Of a DNA stretch of 64,000 bases, positions 43,543 through 51,416 are shown in pieces. The stretch is from assembly GCA_045862995.1 (NCBI GenBank), contig BTVX01000008.1:67417-131416 (forward strand), in the 5' to 3' direction. The notes beneath the pieces are model-generated. The model was given only the letters and a program-made list of their open reading frames with translations. It was not told the DNA's origin and did not search any database. The DNA is from UBA2387 sp019454665 (GTDB lineage: Bacteria > Armatimonadota > Fimbriimonadia > Fimbriimonadales > Fimbriimonadaceae). The position numbers were made by a program, and so were the translations under genes. How positions within the stretch are numbered: the first letter of the stretch is position 1; every line of letters begins with the position of its first letter.

Positions 43543-44594
43543 CCCGCGTCGCCTTCGGCGAACGGCTCGTCTTCCTTCACGTCGCGCGTCAGCCGCTTGC
43601 CAATGAACTCGTCGAACTTGTAGGGCGGTACGCCGCCCCCGGGCGATTTGAACGCGATGTCGCTCGCCGTCAGCACCGTGCCCGCGGAGAGGTCGCGGGC
43701 GGCATACAGGGACTTGGACATCTTGACCAAAGGCCGCGCCTCGTTGGGGTAACGACGTTTCACCGGATCTCCCAGAGCGACCTTGGTGCGCCTCAGGTCG
43801 CGCACCATTTTGCCCATGCCTCCCGGTTCGAGCGAGAACGCGTGGTCGGTGCCTCGCCACGACCGATGCATCGTGAAATGCTTTTCGATGATTCGTGCGC
43901 CGAGGATGTACGCCGCGACCGACATGGCGATGCCGTCTTGGTGGTCGCTCAGGCCGATCACGTGGTTCGGATAGGTCGCTCGCAGGGTCTCGATGACGCT
44001 GAGGTGCATCTCCTCCACCTCGACCGGGTATGCCGCCGTGCACTGGAGGATGGCCACCTGGTCGTTCAGCGGCAGAATCGCGTCCATCGCGCGCTGGATG
44101 TCGGCCATCTCCGCGCCGCCGGTGCTCAGGATCATCGGCTTGCCGATGGCGGCGACGTGCTTGAGCAGCGGGGTGTTGATGAGGTCGGCCGAAGCGATCT
44201 TGTAGGCCGGCATGTCGAGATCGGCCAGGAAATCCGCGCTGGGCTGGTCGAACGCCGTGGCGAAGAATACCAAGCCGAGTTCGTCGGCATACGCCTTCAG
44301 TTCGCGGTACTCGGACTCGCCGAACTCCAAGAACTCGCGGTGCTCGCCGTAGGTCTTGCCGTAGCTGTTCTCGTTCTCGTACGGCGAGTCGTACATCGCC
44401 TTCGTGAACAACGAGCGGTTGTCCCGCTTCTGAAGCTTGACCGCATCCACGCCGCACGCCTTGGCCGCCTCGAACAGTTGCCGAGCCTTGGCCATCTCGC
44501 CCTGGTGGTTGTGGCCGATTTCGGCGATGACGAAGCAATCCGTGTCGTCCGCAACGCGGCGACCGGCGACGGTCCAAACCCGTGATCCATCCAT
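43539..44594 (-). CDS. neuB: N-acylneuraminate/nonulosonate synthase (NeuB-like)
   Basis: Condenses phosphoenolpyruvate with an N-acyl-hexosamine (6-phosphate) to a nine-carbon sialic-like acid. The 351-residue protein has the NeuB barrel (FVIAEIGHNHQGEM, VDAVKLQKR, YKIASADLINTPLL, HVIGLSDHQDG, IEKHFTMHRSWRGTDHAFS) and a C-terminal SAF/antifreeze-like domain (SLYAARDLSAGTVLTASDI). The ATG at 44594 was chosen; a TTG at 44603 lies 5 nt after TAAACT and would fit a leaderless mRNA. First gene of a three-gene operon. No cytidylyltransferase or transferase is adjacent, so the rest of the pathway is elsewhere. Confidence 0.92.
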   Translation of the reverse strand: MDGSRVWTVAGRRVADDTDCFVIAEIGHNHQGEMAKARQLFEAAKACGVDAVKLQKRDNRSLFTKAMYDSPYENENSYGKTYGEHREFLEFGESEYRELKAYADELGLVFFATAFDQPSADFLADLDMPAYKIASADLINTPLLKHVAAIGKPMILSTGGAEMADIQRAMDAILPLNDQVAILQCTAAYPVEVEEMHLSVIETLRATYPNHVIGLSDHQDGIAMSVAAYILGARIIEKHFTMHRSWRGTDHAFSLEPGGMGKMVRDLRRTKVALGDPVKRRYPNEARPLVKMSKSLYAARDLSAGTVLTASDIAFKSPGGGVPPYKFDEFIGKRLTRDVKEDEPFAEGDAG

Positions 44595-44645
44595 TTGGTG
44601 CAAGGCTTAGTTTAGATCATCCCGGTCGCCCGTGAACTGGGGAAC

Positions 44646-45032
44646 CTAGAGCGGCGCGAACAGGTCCACCAGATTTCCGTCGGGATCGGCGACCTGGGCG
44701 TACCGCTGACCCCAGAACGCGTCCCAAGGCTCCTTCACACCGCTGTAGCCTGCTGCGACAACGGTGGCAAAGGCCGCGTCCACTTCTGCCGGGCTGTCGT
44801 ACAGGAACGCCAGGCCCATCCGATGACCCACGGGCTGATCCCAGTGTCCCTGGATCTCGCGCATCATCGCAACCGTGTTCCAAGACAGCCGAATGCCTCC
44901 CCGCAATTCGACCTCCGCGTACGGCTCGCTGGTGTCGAGTTCGGGGATTTCCATTCCAAGGGTGCGATAGAACGCGACCGAAGCCGCGATGTCTTCAACG
45001 ACGAGACCGATCATGTCGAGTTGGCAACGCAT
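44646..45032 (-). CDS. VOC-family (glyoxalase/dioxygenase superfamily) protein
   Basis: A 128-residue protein with two beta-alpha-beta-beta-beta modules: LDMIGLVVEDIAASVAFYRT and LGMEIPELD in the first, GLAFLYDSPAEVDAAFATVV and RYAQVADPDGNLVDLFAPL in the second. The metal-ligand positions are not all His/Glu, so it may bind a small molecule, as in bleomycin-resistance-like members, rather than act as glyoxalase I. Start ATG at 45032 has AGGA upstream. No functional neighbour. Confidence 0.82.
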   Translation of the reverse strand: MRCQLDMIGLVVEDIAASVAFYRTLGMEIPELDTSEPYAEVELRGGIRLSWNTVAMMREIQGHWDQPVGHRMGLAFLYDSPAEVDAAFATVVAAGYSGVKEPWDAFWGQRYAQVADPDGNLVDLFAPL

Positions 45033-45095
45033 GGGGTTTTCCTGGGTCTGGCTGATGTTGGGCTTGGGTTTCGCTCGGGGCATTCCCAACATTAG

Positions 45096-45143
45096 CCGAA
45101 CTTCACCGAACCCCACCGAACATCCGCCGAACTCCACCCATAC
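45096..45143 (+). repeat. Four tandem CCGAACnnCA units
   Basis: CCGAACTTCA, CCGAACCCCA, CCGAACATCcg and CCGAACTCCA follow each other directly in the 156-nt divergent space between the VOC and DUF1385 genes. The 10-11 bp period equals one helical turn. Confidence 0.75.
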
Positions 45144-45175
45144 CCGATCCGCCGGGCCGCGCGGGTCCAAGAGGC

Positions 45176-45181
45176 TATAAT
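45176..45181 (+). promoter_or_regulatory. -10 box TATAAT for the DUF1385 gene
   Basis: A perfect TATAAT, seven bases (ctggccc), then the GTG at 45189. No Shine-Dalgarno. Leaderless pattern. Confidence 0.6.
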
Positions 45182-45188
45182 CTGGCCC

Positions 45189-46244
45189 GTGCCCACCCCC
45201 GACCCCACCAGCTTTGGCGGCCAAGCGATCGTCGAAGGCGTGATGATGCGGTCCCGAAACCACTTCGCCGTCGCGGTGCGCGCCCCCAACGGCCAGATCG
45301 TCCTCCAGCAGGAGCCGCTCTCGAAGTCGTGGCTGTTCCGTCAGAAGTGGCTCATGGTGCCCTTCTTGCGGGGCACATTCGCCCTCCTCGACGCCATGTC
45401 GCTGGGGATCAAGGCGATGAACTTCGCCTCCCACGTTCAGCTCGACGAGAAGTACCTGCCCGAGGGCGTCACCGACCCGAACCAGGCCACCTACGGCAAA
45501 GCGCCCGAGGAGGGCTCCAGCGAGATCGTGAAGCCCCTCGAAAAGGGCGGCGACACGATCCGCTCGATGCAGGTCGGCGCCGCCATGGTGCTGGGCCTGG
45601 CGCTGGGCGTCGTGCTCTTCGTCCTGGTGCCGAACGCGATGGCGGAGCCCCTGGGCAACGCGGGCTTGTCGCCTACCGCGATCAACGTGGTGAGCGGCGT
45701 TTTCAAGATGATCGTGTTCATCGGTTACCTCATGGCGATCTCGCGCATGGAGGCCATCCGCCGGGTGTTCCAGTACCACGGGGCCGAGCACAAGGCGATC
45801 AACGCCCTTGAGATGGGAGAGCCGCTCACCACCGAGGCATGCATGCGGCAGACGCGCCTCCACCCGCGTTGCGGCACCAGTTTCGCGATCATCGTGCTGC
45901 TGGTGAGCATCCTGATCCTCACATTCATCAACCGGTACCTCTTCCCCGGTGCACCGCTCATCGTCAACCTGATGGCCCGGTTCGGGGTCGAGTTGCTCCT
46001 GTTGCCGCCCATCGCGGGCATCAGCTACGAGCTCATCCGGATCGCGGGCAAGTACCGTCACCAGAAATGGGTGAACGTGTTCTTCTGGCCCGGGTTGATG
46101 ACGCAGTACATCACGACGGCCGAACCGGACCGCGATCAGATGGAGGTCGCGATCGTCTCGCTCCAGTCCGTGATCAACGCCGAAATGGGGCTTGTCCCCA
46201 CACCCCCGACCGAATCGGCTGCGCCCGCAGCCGCGAATGCATGA
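45189..46244 (+). CDS. DUF1385 membrane protein
   Basis: A 351-residue integral membrane protein of the DUF1385 family. Family blocks: GGQAIVEGVMMRS near the N-terminus, QYHGAEHKAINALE, and the metal-like motif RLHPRCGTSFAIIVLLVSI, then FWPGLMTQYITTAEP. Three to four membrane segments. The His/Glu/Cys-rich HGAEHK and HPRCGT motifs suggest a metal site. The family is wide in Gram-positives and Armatimonadota-like bacteria; function unknown. The start is GTG at 45189, the first codon after the promoter. Confidence 0.88.
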   Translation: MPTPDPTSFGGQAIVEGVMMRSRNHFAVAVRAPNGQIVLQQEPLSKSWLFRQKWLMVPFLRGTFALLDAMSLGIKAMNFASHVQLDEKYLPEGVTDPNQATYGKAPEEGSSEIVKPLEKGGDTIRSMQVGAAMVLGLALGVVLFVLVPNAMAEPLGNAGLSPTAINVVSGVFKMIVFIGYLMAISRMEAIRRVFQYHGAEHKAINALEMGEPLTTEACMRQTRLHPRCGTSFAIIVLLVSILILTFINRYLFPGAPLIVNLMARFGVELLLLPPIAGISYELIRIAGKYRHQKWVNVFFWPGLMTQYITTAEPDRDQMEVAIVSLQSVINAEMGLVPTPPTESAAPAAANA

Positions 46245-46326
46245 ACCCATCGGTGCCGCCGTCGTCTTTACTACCACGAACCGAAATGTATCACGGCGCG
46301 GACGCGCCGCCTCTGGACACGCATCC

Positions 46327-47853
46327 ATGAACCGAAACCGAACCTCCCTCCGCGCCCTTGCCGTTGCCGCTTCGCTGGGCGTCGCGACGCTCTTCGCCCA
46401 ACCCTCGTTCACGGCCATTCCCTATCCGGCCACGGGCGGCTTCAGTTCGGTGGCGTTCGCCGTCTCGCAAGATGGCGGCCGCGTGGTCGGCGACAGCGAC
46501 GTGACCGGAGGGTTCATGGCTTACGAGTGGTCGCTCGGCGGCGGCACAGTGGGACTGGGCGTGCTGCCCGGCGGTGCGACGGATTCGACCGCTTGGGGCG
46601 TCTCGAACGACGGCTTGGTCATCGTGGGGCAATCGGACTCCTCGTCGGGTATCCAAGCATTCAGGTACGTGGTTGGCAGCGGCATGTCGCTGATCGGCGA
46701 TCTTCCCGGCGGCACCGTGGATACCGGTGCCTTGGGCATCTCGGGCAACGGCTTGGTCGTCGTCGGCGCAGGCGTCTCCGGCAATGGCGAGGAGGCGTTC
46801 CGATGGACGAGCGGCGGTGGATTCCAGCCTCTGGGCGACCTGGCGGGCGGCGCGTTCTTCAGTCAAGCCTGGTCGGCCAATCTGGATGGCTCGGTCGTCG
46901 TCGGTCTGGCGACTTCGGCCTCCGGCCAGCAGGCTTTTCGATGGACGAGCGGTGGTGGCATGGTCGGGCTGGGCGATCTACCCGGCGGGAGCTCGGTCAG
47001 CTGGGCCTACCACACCAACGACGATGGATCGGTGGTCGTCGGGTTCTCGAACTCCTCCAACGGCGACGAGGCGTTCCGATGGACGTCGGGCGGTGGCATG
47101 GTCGGCCTGGGCGACTTGCCGGGTTCTGTCGTGAGTTCGATCGCCTATGGCGTGGACGGCAGCGGCAACATCGTGGTCGGCACCGGCACCTCTGCGGACG
47201 GCGACGAGGCGTTTGTGTGGCGTTCGGGCTTCGGCATGCGCCGGGTCCGCGACCTGCTGATCAGCCAAGGGCTCGAGTCTTCGCTGACCGATTGGATCCT
47301 CATCGACGCGAACGCCGTGTCGCGCGATGGAACGGCCATCGTCGGTTCCGGGGTCAATCCTTCGGGCAACATCCAAGCCTATCGCGCCGCCGGGCTGCTC
47401 ATTGACGACGGCACGATCTCCGGCACGCTCAACTTCCTGAGCCTGAGCGGTTCCAAGCCGGCGACCACGTTCGAGTTCCGCACCCAAGCCAACTCGTCGG
47501 TGTTCTCGTCGCATTCCATCACGCCTTCCGGCACCGGCGCATACTCCGTCACGACGTTTGCCGGCAACTTCCGCATGGCCGTCAAGGCCAGCACGTTCCT
47601 CCGCCGGGTGGTCTCCGTGGACACGACGACCAGCGACGTCACCGGCATGGACCTCACGCTCACCAACGGCGACGTGAACGGCGACAACAGCGTGAACGTG
47701 GCCGACTTCCTGCTCATCCGGGCCGCGTTCGGCACCACCTCGGGCGGCGGCGGCTACAACCCGAACGCGGACCTGAACAAGGACGGCTCGGTGAACATCA
47801 GCGACTTTTTGATTTTCCGAGCGAGCTTTGGGCAGAGCGGCGACGCTTGGTGA
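46327..47853 (+). CDS. Secreted HAF-repeat protein with C-terminal dockerin-type repeats
   Basis: A 508-residue exported protein. The signal peptide (about 1-27) is followed by six HAF-type repeats of about 45 residues (AFRWTSGGGMVGLGDLPGG and variants, each with A-x-GVS-x-DG-x-VVVG), as in extracellular HAF-family proteins. A carboxypeptidase-regulatory-like beta domain comes next (about 370-440), then two EF-hand-like dockerin units (GDVNGDNSVNVADFLLIRAA and ADLNKDGSVNISDFLIFRAS), i.e. calcium-binding loops. It may attach to a surface scaffold or bind Ca2+. The ATG at 46327 is clear. Confidence 0.85.
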   Translation: MNRNRTSLRALAVAASLGVATLFAQPSFTAIPYPATGGFSSVAFAVSQDGGRVVGDSDVTGGFMAYEWSLGGGTVGLGVLPGGATDSTAWGVSNDGLVIVGQSDSSSGIQAFRYVVGSGMSLIGDLPGGTVDTGALGISGNGLVVVGAGVSGNGEEAFRWTSGGGFQPLGDLAGGAFFSQAWSANLDGSVVVGLATSASGQQAFRWTSGGGMVGLGDLPGGSSVSWAYHTNDDGSVVVGFSNSSNGDEAFRWTSGGGMVGLGDLPGSVVSSIAYGVDGSGNIVVGTGTSADGDEAFVWRSGFGMRRVRDLLISQGLESSLTDWILIDANAVSRDGTAIVGSGVNPSGNIQAYRAAGLLIDDGTISGTLNFLSLSGSKPATTFEFRTQANSSVFSSHSITPSGTGAYSVTTFAGNFRMAVKASTFLRRVVSVDTTTSDVTGMDLTLTNGDVNGDNSVNVADFLLIRAAFGTTSGGGGYNPNADLNKDGSVNISDFLIFRASFGQSGDAW

Positions 47854-48018
47854 GCGTCTCACCGTTCACCTTCCCCGGGGTCGGCGTCTTGTCAACTGGG
47901 CGGCTCTTGAACGGGTGTTTGAACGGTCTTGCGCGCCTTTGGTGGTCTTCGGGCGATGCCCCGTGGCGAGGACCGCCGGGCAAGCGCCTACAGGGGCGGC
48001 AGATGCGCGACTCCTCGC

Positions 48019-48024
48019 TATACT
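48019..48024 (+). promoter_or_regulatory. -10 box TATACT for the paralog pair
   Basis: TATACT stands six bases before the ATG at 48031; those bases (ggagac) also look like a Shine-Dalgarno, so both initiation modes are possible. Confidence 0.45.
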
Positions 48025-48030
48025 GGAGAC

Positions 48031-49038
48031 ATGACGGGGCTCGCCGTGCTGGTCGGTTGGATGGGCGTTTTCGCCCCCTTGCCGGGGTGGAAGGTGGTTG
48101 CCGCTGGACCTCCGGTCTCGTACTTCAACACCGTGATCTGGGCGGATAACGGCTCGTTTGTCGGCCAAGGCCCGGGAGCCTCCGGGGTCGCCGTCTTTCG
48201 TTTCGATGCCGAGGAGGGGTCTTTGGCCATCTGGCCCAAGGGCCATTTGGACCATCGGCAACGGGATTGCGGAGCGATGCTGGCCAGCTTCGTGGCAGGC
48301 GAGCGGTATGACACGTACGATATCGCCTCGGGTCGGTTGTTGATGTCGGTGCCGATGCCCGCCTTTCGCGTGGGCAGCACCGTGGTGTCGGGCAACCGTG
48401 CATGGGACCTACAGACGGGGCAGGAAGTGGTGCCGATCCCAGGCCTGCTGTACGACTCTCCCAAGAGGCGATTGGCGGTGATTCGACGCGAGGGGGCTCG
48501 CGGATCGACGATCCTGCTCACAGAGTTTGAACCGGGCACGGACCGCGCGCTCAAGAGCCACCCGTTGAGGTACGAGCCTGCCGACACTGCCGTTTTCGGC
48601 TCTCCGGACGGAGGCCCATTCGCCGTGCGTCAAGGTATCCGTGGTTGGGTGGACCAGGTCTTCAACTCGAAGTTCGAGCCGGTCCTGACGGATTACTGGC
48701 GCATCAACGCTTGGACACCCTTCGGCGTGCTCCAACATCCGCAACCTCGCGAGTTGGGAGATCGCCCGAAGAAACTTCGCCTGGCTAATCCCGAGACCGG
48801 CGAAGTCCTTTGGCAGATCGAGCTTGACTGTGCCGATTTGGCGCAATGGGACGGGTCCTACATTCGCCTGTACTCACCCGAACGGGCGACATACGACCGC
48901 TTCGGCAATCGGATCATCCCCGAGCCTCCTGTCGCACAACGGCCACGCCGGGCATACACCGTGTACCGTCAGGAGTGGGCCATCTCTTTTCGCGGCCCTC
49001 GGACTGTGGTTTGGCGACGCCAGGAGGGCGAGCAATGA
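48031..49038 (+). CDS. Hypothetical exported protein, copy A of a tandem pair
   Basis: A 335-residue protein whose N-terminus (TGLAVLVGWMGVFAPLPGW) is hydrophobic and probably a signal peptide or anchor. The body is beta-rich with propeller-like phrases (YDTYDIASGRLLMSV, RAWDLQTGQEVVPIP, LYDSPKRRLAVIRRE, LRLANPETGEVLWQIELD). No known family recognised. The next gene is a clear paralog, and its ATG overlaps this gene's stop (ATGA), so they arose by tandem duplication and were coupled. Confidence 0.7.
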   Translation: MTGLAVLVGWMGVFAPLPGWKVVAAGPPVSYFNTVIWADNGSFVGQGPGASGVAVFRFDAEEGSLAIWPKGHLDHRQRDCGAMLASFVAGERYDTYDIASGRLLMSVPMPAFRVGSTVVSGNRAWDLQTGQEVVPIPGLLYDSPKRRLAVIRREGARGSTILLTEFEPGTDRALKSHPLRYEPADTAVFGSPDGGPFAVRQGIRGWVDQVFNSKFEPVLTDYWRINAWTPFGVLQHPQPRELGDRPKKLRLANPETGEVLWQIELDCADLAQWDGSYIRLYSPERATYDRFGNRIIPEPPVAQRPRRAYTVYRQEWAISFRGPRTVVWRRQEGEQ

Positions 49039-50010
49039 CGGGACTCGCCGTGCTAGTCGGTTGGATGGGGGTTTTCGCCCCCTTGCCGGGGTGGAAGCTG
49101 GTGGCCGTAGCGCCGGGCGGCGGCACGTTCTTCTATCCCAGGCTTGTTGTCCCCGATGGGTCGTTCGTCGGCCGAGGGCCGTCACCTTTCTCCACGCTTT
49201 GGTACCGTGCCACCGACCAGCGGCTGGTTGTTTGGGATCGAGGCTGGATTGACAATTGGCAGCGGGACTGCGGGCTCGGCTACGTGAGCTTCAACGTCGG
49301 CGAGGATTACGAGACCTACGATCTGGCCACAGGCGAGCTGATCTTGAGAGTCCCCGGGCCCGCTTACCGAATCGGCCTTTCCATTGTGGGGAGCAAGACT
49401 TGGGACCTGCACTCCGGGCGGGAGGTGCCGGCCATCCCCAAAACCCGCCTCGTTTGGGATTCGCCGCGCCGACGCTTGGGAATTCAGGAGACAGAGCGCG
49501 GCTACCGGGTGGTGGAGTATGAGCCTGGAACCACGCGGGAGATGCGCTCGGCACGCCATCGTTGGGGCTTGGTGGACCACGTGTGGGGCGACCCCGACAC
49601 CGGCCCGTTCGCCCTCCAAGCCACGGCGAGCAACGGCATGCCCATGTATGTACACGTTCGACCTGCGGAACGTCTTGACGGACGAGTGGCGGATCGAGAG
49701 TTGGGGCCCGCTTGGCGTCATCCAGAAAGAACTCAAAGACAAGACCAGTCTGCCCGACCAACGGTACCGGCTGGTGGATCCGCACAGGGGCGAGGTGCTT
49801 TGGGAGCGGGACGACCTGAACGGGAGGCTGATCCGGTGGGATGGAAGCCTGATCTTGCTGAGCGCGGGATTCAAGGAGAGCTACCTTGATGCGCGCGGCG
49901 TTCCGGTTTCGCCTCCGCCCGACCGCCGGCGGCGCGTTTGGGAGATCGGGGCGGGTCATGCCGTGAACTGCCCGGGCCGATGGGTGGGCGTGTGGAGGCG
50001 GGCTGGGTGA
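49035..50010 (+). pseudogene. Copy B of the tandem pair, frameshifted
   Basis: A paralog of the preceding gene (same start TGLAVLVGWMGVFAPLPGW, then RDCGLGYVSFNVGEDYETYD). Homology leaves the first frame at residue about 206 and resumes in another frame (TFDLRNVLTDEWRIESWGPL, matching copy A's VLTDYWRINAWTPFG) to the stop at 50010. The break coincides with TGTATGTA at 49645-49652; removing one TGTA restores a single frame through to the end. The cause is therefore a 4-bp tandem duplication or an assembly error. The first frame would give a 284-residue truncated product ending at 49889. Confidence 0.8.
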
Positions 50011-50318
50011 CGTTGTTGGCGTGCAGCGGTCCGAACGTGCAGCAGAGCATTTACTGGGCCATCGGATTCGGCCATGTTCTGGCCTGGGCGGGTGGAGTAC
50101 TGACCTGCCTCATGGTGCGGGACATGCTCCGGGCTCGCCGCTTCGGCTGGACGATTCCGCCAGCATTGGTCTTTCTAGCCTTCCACCCCGCATGGTGGAT
50201 CAGCGCTTGGAACGGCGATTGCGGTTCCGCCAAGATCGACCTCTCGATTGTATCGATGGCTGCGTTCGTGGGACTTTATGTCGCTCACCTCAAGTGGCTG
50301 GCTAAGCTGTCCGCTTGA
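50007..50318 (+). CDS. Small membrane protein
   Basis: A 103-residue protein with three predicted membrane helices (SIYWAIGFGHVLAWAGGVLT, IPPALVFLAFHPAWWIS and VSMAAFVGLYVAHLKWL). GTG at 50007 overlaps the TGA of copy B, so it belongs to the same unit. No family recognised. Its 3' end overlaps the brnA-like gene on the other strand by 17 nt. Confidence 0.55.
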   Translation: MTLLACSGPNVQQSIYWAIGFGHVLAWAGGVLTCLMVRDMLRARRFGWTIPPALVFLAFHPAWWISAWNGDCGSAKIDLSIVSMAAFVGLYVAHLKWLAKLSA

Positions 50319-50523
50319 GTCGCTCGGCGATCCAAGCCTTGATGATGGCCTGGCGGGAGAGGCCGAGGCGCGCGGCTTCGATGTCGAGCGATTCGACCAT
50401 CCACGCGGGAAGGGCCACATTCACGCGCCGCGAAGCACCGGGCCTCCGAGCCCGCGCCACGTCAAGCAGTTCGACAACGTCCTCTCCGGCATCGAACTTC
50501 GCATCGAAATCAGCTGCTTTCAT
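50302..50523 (-). CDS. BrnA/CopG-like antitoxin
   Basis: A 73-residue antitoxin. The C-terminal half is a ribbon-helix-helix: RRVNVALPAWMVESLDIEAA followed by RLGLSRQAIIKAWIAERL; the N-terminal half is acidic and toxin-binding. The gene overlaps the toxin gene by 14 nt and follows it, the BrnT-BrnA order (toxin first). It should repress the module's promoter together with the toxin. Confidence 0.85.
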   Translation of the reverse strand: MKAADFDAKFDAGEDVVELLDVARARRPGASRRVNVALPAWMVESLDIEAARLGLSRQAIIKAWIAERLKRTA

Positions 50524-50773
50524 AGAGATGTTCCTCGCTCTGCCGGGCCCGACGAACAGAGATAATCCTGATCCTGCCTTGCCTGTATGTGACGACTGCC
50601 GCCCATATCGCATCCCGAAACTTTGCGATCACGAGCCAACGATCCTCATCAGTCGTTCGCGCCGGCACTTCGATTCGGTCCAGGTCGTCCCAAAGACCTT
50701 GGGCCTCGATAAAATCGACACCGTGTTTGAGCAGGTTGGCCTCGCTTTTGGCTGGGTCAAACTCAAAGTCCAT
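50510..50773 (-). CDS. BrnT-like ribonuclease toxin
   Basis: An 87-residue BrnT (RelE-fold) toxin: MDFEFDPAKSEANLLKHGVDF is the classical start, then DRWLVIAKFRDAIWAAVVTYR and IRIISVRRARQSEE with the basic cleft. Intact in length. The family cleaves mRNA and slows growth under stress. The upstream promoter (TATAAT at 50802-50797) lies in the 3' end of the Uma2 gene. Confidence 0.9.
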   Translation of the reverse strand: MDFEFDPAKSEANLLKHGVDFIEAQGLWDDLDRIEVPARTTDEDRWLVIAKFRDAIWAAVVTYRQGRIRIISVRRARQSEEHLYESS

Positions 50774-50781
50774 TGGAGCTT

Positions 50782-51393
50782 CTAGGCCAGAATGGCATTA
50801 TATACCACTCCCACCCGCTTCTCAGGGACCCTCCATTGATCGGAAGCCGTCTGAAGCGCGGCCTGTAGCGATCGCTTCCGAATTCGCTCGCACGACCCGT
50901 AGACGCCCGCCGAGGGGGTGCGGAAGACCTCGACCGCTCCCTTAGTCAAGTCCACCAGCCAGTATTCCGGGATGCCGTGTTCCGCATAGAGCCTCGCCTT
51001 GAGGGTTCGGTCCGTCGCCAGCGACGAGTCGGACACTTCGACCACCAGCCAGATGTCCTGGGCTTGCGGGTGGCGCTCCAAGTACCGCTCGCAGGGTCCC
51101 TGGGCGACGACCACATCCGGCTCGGGGGCGCTGAGGGCGCCGAGCACGATGGGAGAGTGCGCGCGCAAGCAAGCCGTTGGCGCGGCGGCGGCGAGACGTT
51201 CGCGCAGGATGGACGTGACCGCTGCGTGCCGAGGCGATTGGGGGCTCATCGCAACGATCTGGCCCTCGAGGAGCTCGACGCGGTCGCGAGGGCCGAGCAG
51301 ACCGTTGGCGACGGCGCGAAAGAACTCCTCGACGCGGAGAGGTTTCCCGCCGGTCGAGTACTGGGCCGCCGCTTCGTGGACTCTGTCGGTCAC
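50782..51393 (-). CDS. Uma2-family (DUF820) restriction-fold nuclease
   Basis: A 203-residue protein of the Uma2 family, PD-(D/E)XK fold: RVELLEGQIVAMSPQSPRH (Glu of the first helix), EPDVVV (catalytic Asp) and WLVVEVSDSSLATDRTLKAR (Glu-x-Ser in place of the usual ExK, as is typical of Uma2), then YAEHGIPEYWLVDL. Such genes are numerous in cyanobacteria and Armatimonadota-like genomes and of unknown role. The start is GTG at 51393, six bases after TAGAAT. Confidence 0.9.
   Translation of the reverse strand: MTDRVHEAAAQYSTGGKPLRVEEFFRAVANGLLGPRDRVELLEGQIVAMSPQSPRHAAVTSILRERLAAAAPTACLRAHSPIVLGALSAPEPDVVVAQGPCERYLERHPQAQDIWLVVEVSDSSLATDRTLKARLYAEHGIPEYWLVDLTKGAVEVFRTPSAGVYGSCERIRKRSLQAALQTASDQWRVPEKRVGVVYNAILA
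50797..50802 (-). promoter_or_regulatory. -10 box TATAAT for the BrnTA module
   Basis: On the minus strand TATAAT lies in the last codons of the Uma2 gene and gives brnT a short leader of about 15-20 nt. Confidence 0.5.
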
Positions 51394-51399
51394 GAGTTG

Positions 51400-51405
51400 A
51401 TTCTA
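51400..51405 (-). promoter_or_regulatory. -10 box TAGAAT for the Uma2 gene
   Basis: On the minus strand TAGAAT, six bases (caactc), then the GTG at 51393. No Shine-Dalgarno. Leaderless pattern. Confidence 0.5.
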
Positions 51406-51416
51406 CACCGGCAGTC

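Noticed and set aside
45100..45143. CRISPR-like array
   Set aside because: The units are 10-11 bp without spacers; no array of 25-40 bp repeats or cas gene was seen anywhere in the window.
47850..47864. Hairpin GGTGAG-cgt-CTCACC at the stop of the HAF/dockerin gene
   Set aside because: Only a 6-bp stem with 3-nt loop overlapping the coding end, and no T-run; too weak to call a terminator.
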